This document shows positions 61,332-64,000 of a stretch of 64,000 bases of DNA, piece by piece. Under the pieces are notes generated by a model. The model was given only the letters and a program-made list of their open reading frames with translations. It did no database searches and was not told the DNA's origin. The stretch is from Flavipsychrobacter sp. (GTDB taxonomy: Bacteria; Bacteroidota; Bacteroidia; Chitinophagales; Chitinophagaceae): contig JARLGY010000045.1 of the NCBI GenBank assembly GCA_031292525.1, positions 1 through 64,000 of the forward strand, read 5' to 3'. Position numbers and translations under genes: made by a program. The stretch's first letter is position 1. Each line of letters begins with the position of its first letter.

Positions 61332-64000
61332 TTATCTGAGTAATGTTATATCGCCTGTCCAGCTTAATGGTTCACCTGTATCGCATATGGCATCTACTAC
61401 ATACACATATACATCGGGAGTTAATTTTGTTCCTTTAAATGTACCATCCCATCCATTAGAAAGGTCGTTAAGTGCCATGTTGTTTTTCTGAAAGATCATT
61501 TCTCCCCAACGGTCATAGATGCGGAATGATTTAATAATCTGTAGTCCTTTACCTCTTGGATAAAAGCGATCGTTCGTACCATCGTTGTTGGGTGTAAATG
61601 TATTGGGCATGAATACCTGGCTATGATCACAGACGACATCTATTTTGATTTTTGCGGAGTCAACACACCCAAAGTCTGTATAACCATATACAAGGTATAG
61701 CGTACTGCTTTTAGGACTAGCTATAGGGTTGGCACAACTGTCGCAGCTCAATCCATCTGGTGGTATCCATGTATAGCGGGTCACATTTGTTTCGCTGGTT
61801 TCTAGCTCTACGCTGTTACCAGCCACTATGGTTTGTCCAGGACCTGTGCTGATATGTGGCAGGGGGTGTACACTTATTTCTACATAGCCGGTGTCTGGTA
61901 TGCATTTACCCTCTTTAATAATAACCATGTAGCGGGTAGATGTATCAGGACTTGCGAGCGGATCGCTGATGTTAGTACTACTTAGGTGGTTGGGGGGCGA
62001 CCACTGATATTGTGCATTTACATAGGCATCGTAAGCATTGAGCTGGAAGGAACCTGTAATACAGAGATCACCACCTGTGCCTGCCGTGCCGGTAGCCTTT
62101 GTTTTTAGGTTTACTGTAACACTATCTGTATTGGTGCAGCCGTTTATATCCTTGCCCGTTACGTAGTAAGTAGTGGGTATAGCAGGAGAGGTATAGGGAT
62201 ATGTGCATGCGTTGCAACTCAGGAGATTTGCTGGTGCCCATGTGTACGATACTCCGCCTGATGGTTTCAGCATGGCTGAATCGCTGACGCAAACAGTAGT
62301 GTCTGAGCCTGCTGAAATAACCGGAACCGGGAAAACGTGAACGGTCTGTATGCTGGTATCCACACATCCCGAAGAAGACGTAGAGATAAGCGTTACAGAA
62401 TAATTACCCACAGTATAATATTGTGCCGGATGGGAAAGTACACTAGTTACGTTTTTAGAAAAATACCACACTTCACTACTTATGGTTGAGTAGTATGCTG
62501 TTGAGGTATCCGTAAAATATACACTATCTGCGCCGCATATTGGGTTTGGGGAGGTCTTGAAGCCTGGTACTATTCCATCGGCTTTTATAGTATCTATACC
62601 CACACTGTATGCCTGACAACGGGTATTGGAAAGGATCAGCCGTGGCACATGCGGGCCAGGTATTGTATAAGTATGAGTTGCTGTATTGTTGGTAGTTGTA
62701 AACGTGTTGCCATCGCTAAAATCATAAGTGAAAGAGGGTACATTCGTAACATTGGCAGTAAAATTTACAGTAAGTGGCACACAACCTGCAATAGGGGAGT
62801 AAGTTAGTATACCTGCATAGCCGAGTAATCTTACCGGCACAATAGCGGTATCGGTACAGCCATACGTATTAGTTACTACAAGTCTTACATTGTATACCCC
62901 AGGGGCGGTATAAACATTCGTAGTATTGAAAAATGCAGATGTATTGCCGTCGCCAAACGACCAGGCATAAGTAATACCGCCTGTAGATAAGTTAGTAAAA
63001 GTATCTATCAGCGGTGAGCAAATGGATAGGCTATCTGTGAGCTGGAAGGCTGCTACAGGATCTGGTACAACATTAACGTAGCTTACCCTTGTCATAGAAT
63101 CCTGGCAACCCAGGTCATCTGTCACTACAAGTTTTATAGTATAAGTGCCTGTTTGTGCATATGAATACGTAGCATTTTGAGTAGTGCTTGTTCCCCCATC
63201 GCCAAATGACCATGAATAGGTAAGGTTTGACCCGGTAGAGAGGTTATTAAATGTAAATAGCCGGTTTTGGCACAATGTAATGTTGCTTACATTAAAATTA
63301 GCATGCGGTTTGTGCACCGATGCGTATGCTGTCTTTATCAGGGTATCAGAACAGCCCACGTTATCTGTTACATACAGTTTTACAGTAAATGTACCTGCGG
63401 TGTTATAGCTATGGCTAATTGTGGACGAATTGCCGGGTGAGGTACTTCCATCTCCAAAATCCCAAGATTGAGAAATGAAATAGGTTGTGGGCGCATCTGT
63501 ACTCTGATCAGTAAACGATACAGGGAACGGTGAGCAAACTGGCAAAGGTGAACCGGTAAATAGCGGCGTGGGATGGGCAACTAATATAGTACGCGAAATA
63601 GTATCATCGCACCCCCTGTAGTCATGTATCACCAAGAATACAGGCTTTTGGCCAATGGTTGAATAGGTAAATTTAAAAGTGCTGGTAGTATCTATAAATG
63701 ATGTATTATTCAAGTACCAATTGTACGACTTTGCCGCACCAGCCGGGCCACCTGTAAGACTACCTGTAAGCGAAATAGTATCACCCCTGCATATAGCAGT
63801 GTCTGCTACAGATATTACAGCTTGTGGAAATGATATATTGATGATGCTTAGTGTGGAGTCAGAACACCCAGATGTGCTGTTATGTGTAGTAAGCACAACA
63901 TTATATACACCATTAGCCGGAAACGTATGTACCGGGTTAGTTGTTGAAGGGTCTGTGGTGCCATCGCCAAAACTCCATAAAAAAGATGTTGCGCCAATTG
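61332..64000 (-). CDS. Large PKD-repeat secreted protein with T9SS type B domain (N-terminus beyond window)
   Basis: The frame is open from the right edge of the window to the stop at 61332, so the N-terminus lies outside. Repeats of about 80-85 residues with PKD signatures (WSFGDGTTDP, WDFGDGSTSPG, WSFGDGGTST, WSFGDGNTSA, YDFSDGNTFT) fill the left-to-centre part of the protein. The C-terminus is a type B sorting domain: FMPNTFTPNNDGTNDRFYP, FRIYDRWGEMIFQKN, WDGTFKGTKLTPDVYVYVVD and a final GDITLLR. It is the probable cargo of the PorP/SprF protein encoded nine bases downstream and is likely a long adhesin or gliding protein. An apparent start at 63896 is only an internal GTG. Confidence 0.9.
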   Translation of the reverse strand, partial: IGATSFLWSFGDGTTDPSTTNPVHTFPANGVYNVVLTTHNSTSGCSDSTLSIINISFPQAVISVADTAICRGDTISLTGSLTGGPAGAAKSYNWYLNNTSFIDTTSTFKFTYSTIGQKPVFLVIHDYRGCDDTISRTILVAHPTPLFTGSPLPVCSPFPVSFTDQSTDAPTTYFISQSWDFGDGSTSPGNSSTISHSYNTAGTFTVKLYVTDNVGCSDTLIKTAYASVHKPHANFNVSNITLCQNRLFTFNNLSTGSNLTYSWSFGDGGTSTTQNATYSYAQTGTYTIKLVVTDDLGCQDSMTRVSYVNVVPDPVAAFQLTDSLSICSPLIDTFTNLSTGGITYAWSFGDGNTSAFFNTTNVYTAPGVYNVRLVVTNTYGCTDTAIVPVRLLGYAGILTYSPIAGCVPLTVNFTANVTNVPSFTYDFSDGNTFTTTNNTATHTYTIPGPHVPRLILSNTRCQAYSVGIDTIKADGIVPGFKTSPNPICGADSVYFTDTSTAYYSTISSEVWYFSKNVTSVLSHPAQYYTVGNYSVTLISTSSSGCVDTSIQTVHVFPVPVISAGSDTTVCVSDSAMLKPSGGVSYTWAPANLLSCNACTYPYTSPAIPTTYYVTGKDINGCTNTDSVTVNLKTKATGTAGTGGDLCITGSFQLNAYDAYVNAQYQWSPPNHLSSTNISDPLASPDTSTRYMVIIKEGKCIPDTGYVEISVHPLPHISTGPGQTIVAGNSVELETSETNVTRYTWIPPDGLSCDSCANPIASPKSSTLYLVYGYTDFGCVDSAKIKIDVVCDHSQVFMPNTFTPNNDGTNDRFYPRGKGLQIIKSFRIYDRWGEMIFQKNNMALNDLSNGWDGTFKGTKLTPDVYVYVVDAICDTGEPLSWTGDITLLR

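Noticed and set aside
1-64000. CRISPR array, tRNA or rRNA genes, and prophage modules
   Set aside because: No regularly spaced direct repeats, no cloverleaf or T-loop motif, no rRNA-like sequence and no phage structural genes were seen on reading. A covariance-model search was not possible.

Overview
The window looks like a piece of a Bacteroidota chromosome, most likely from the Chitinophagaceae or a close relative. The evidence is: proteins with type IX secretion system (T9SS) C-terminal sorting domains of both type A and type B; a PorP/SprF-like membrane protein; Bacteroidota-style promoters (TTTG, 19-20 bases, TAnnTTTG); start codons with little or no Shine-Dalgarno; and families common in this phylum (DUF1800/DUF1501 pair, DUF4256, SMUG2-type glycosylase, alpha-glucan phosphorylase with a GH57 enzyme). 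The exact genus cannot be fixed by reading. No rRNA, tRNA or CRISPR array was found.

Layout. 1-5.3 kb is an accessory, visibly AT-rich stretch. It holds the tail of an IS4-family transposase at the left edge, a small unknown protein, an unknown pair (polytopic membrane protein plus exported protein, 26-base overlap), and a tandem duplication of a REP-associated tyrosine transposase (RAYT) unit. The first RAYT copy is dead and the second intact; they are flanked by short REP-like palindromes and a 130-base REP-bounded mini-element. 5.4-7.4 kb is a T9SS type A exported protein. 7.4-10.2 kb is a leftward six-gene operon headed by an ArsR-type repressor with two operator copies placed around its own promoter. 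10.3-18.5 kb holds DUF1800, DUF1501 and a giant secreted subtilisin-like protease. 18.5-26.5 kb is mixed: an unknown gene with a SMUG2-type glycosylase, an exported GATase-like protein, an ABC-2 permease, an aldo/keto reductase with an AraC regulator, and a T9SS type B protein.

26.6-47.4 kb is mostly housekeeping: acyl-CoA carboxylase beta, an MlaF-like ATPase, succinyl-CoA ligase alpha, an ABC exporter, a leftward CorA-like/lipoprotein/Nudix operon, fructose-1,6-bisphosphatase, a His-rich miniprotein, phosphofructokinase, anhydro-MurNAc kinase, thiolase, an AraC regulator, an esterase-like lipoprotein, deoxynucleoside kinase and RecQ. 47.6-54.8 kb is carbohydrate-related: a carbohydrate porin, a hotdog thioesterase, and a leftward glycogen/alpha-glucan cluster (glycosyltransferase, GH57, glgP) with a consensus internal promoter before glgP. 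55.1-60.2 kb holds an ABC pair with surE, an SDR, an M15 peptidase, YceI and MarR. The right end is a PorP/SprF gene preceded by a large PKD-repeat T9SS type B protein that runs off the window.

Most of the window is ordinary chromosomal backbone. The best candidates for something new are the RAYT/REP array, the AT-rich unknown gene pair at 1.2-3.2 kb, the two-operator ArsR switch, a recurrent leaderless promoter-start arrangement (TAnnTTTG, 4 bases, start codon), and the His-rich protein with no large hydrophobic residues. I did not find a clear multi-gene defence or biosynthetic system.
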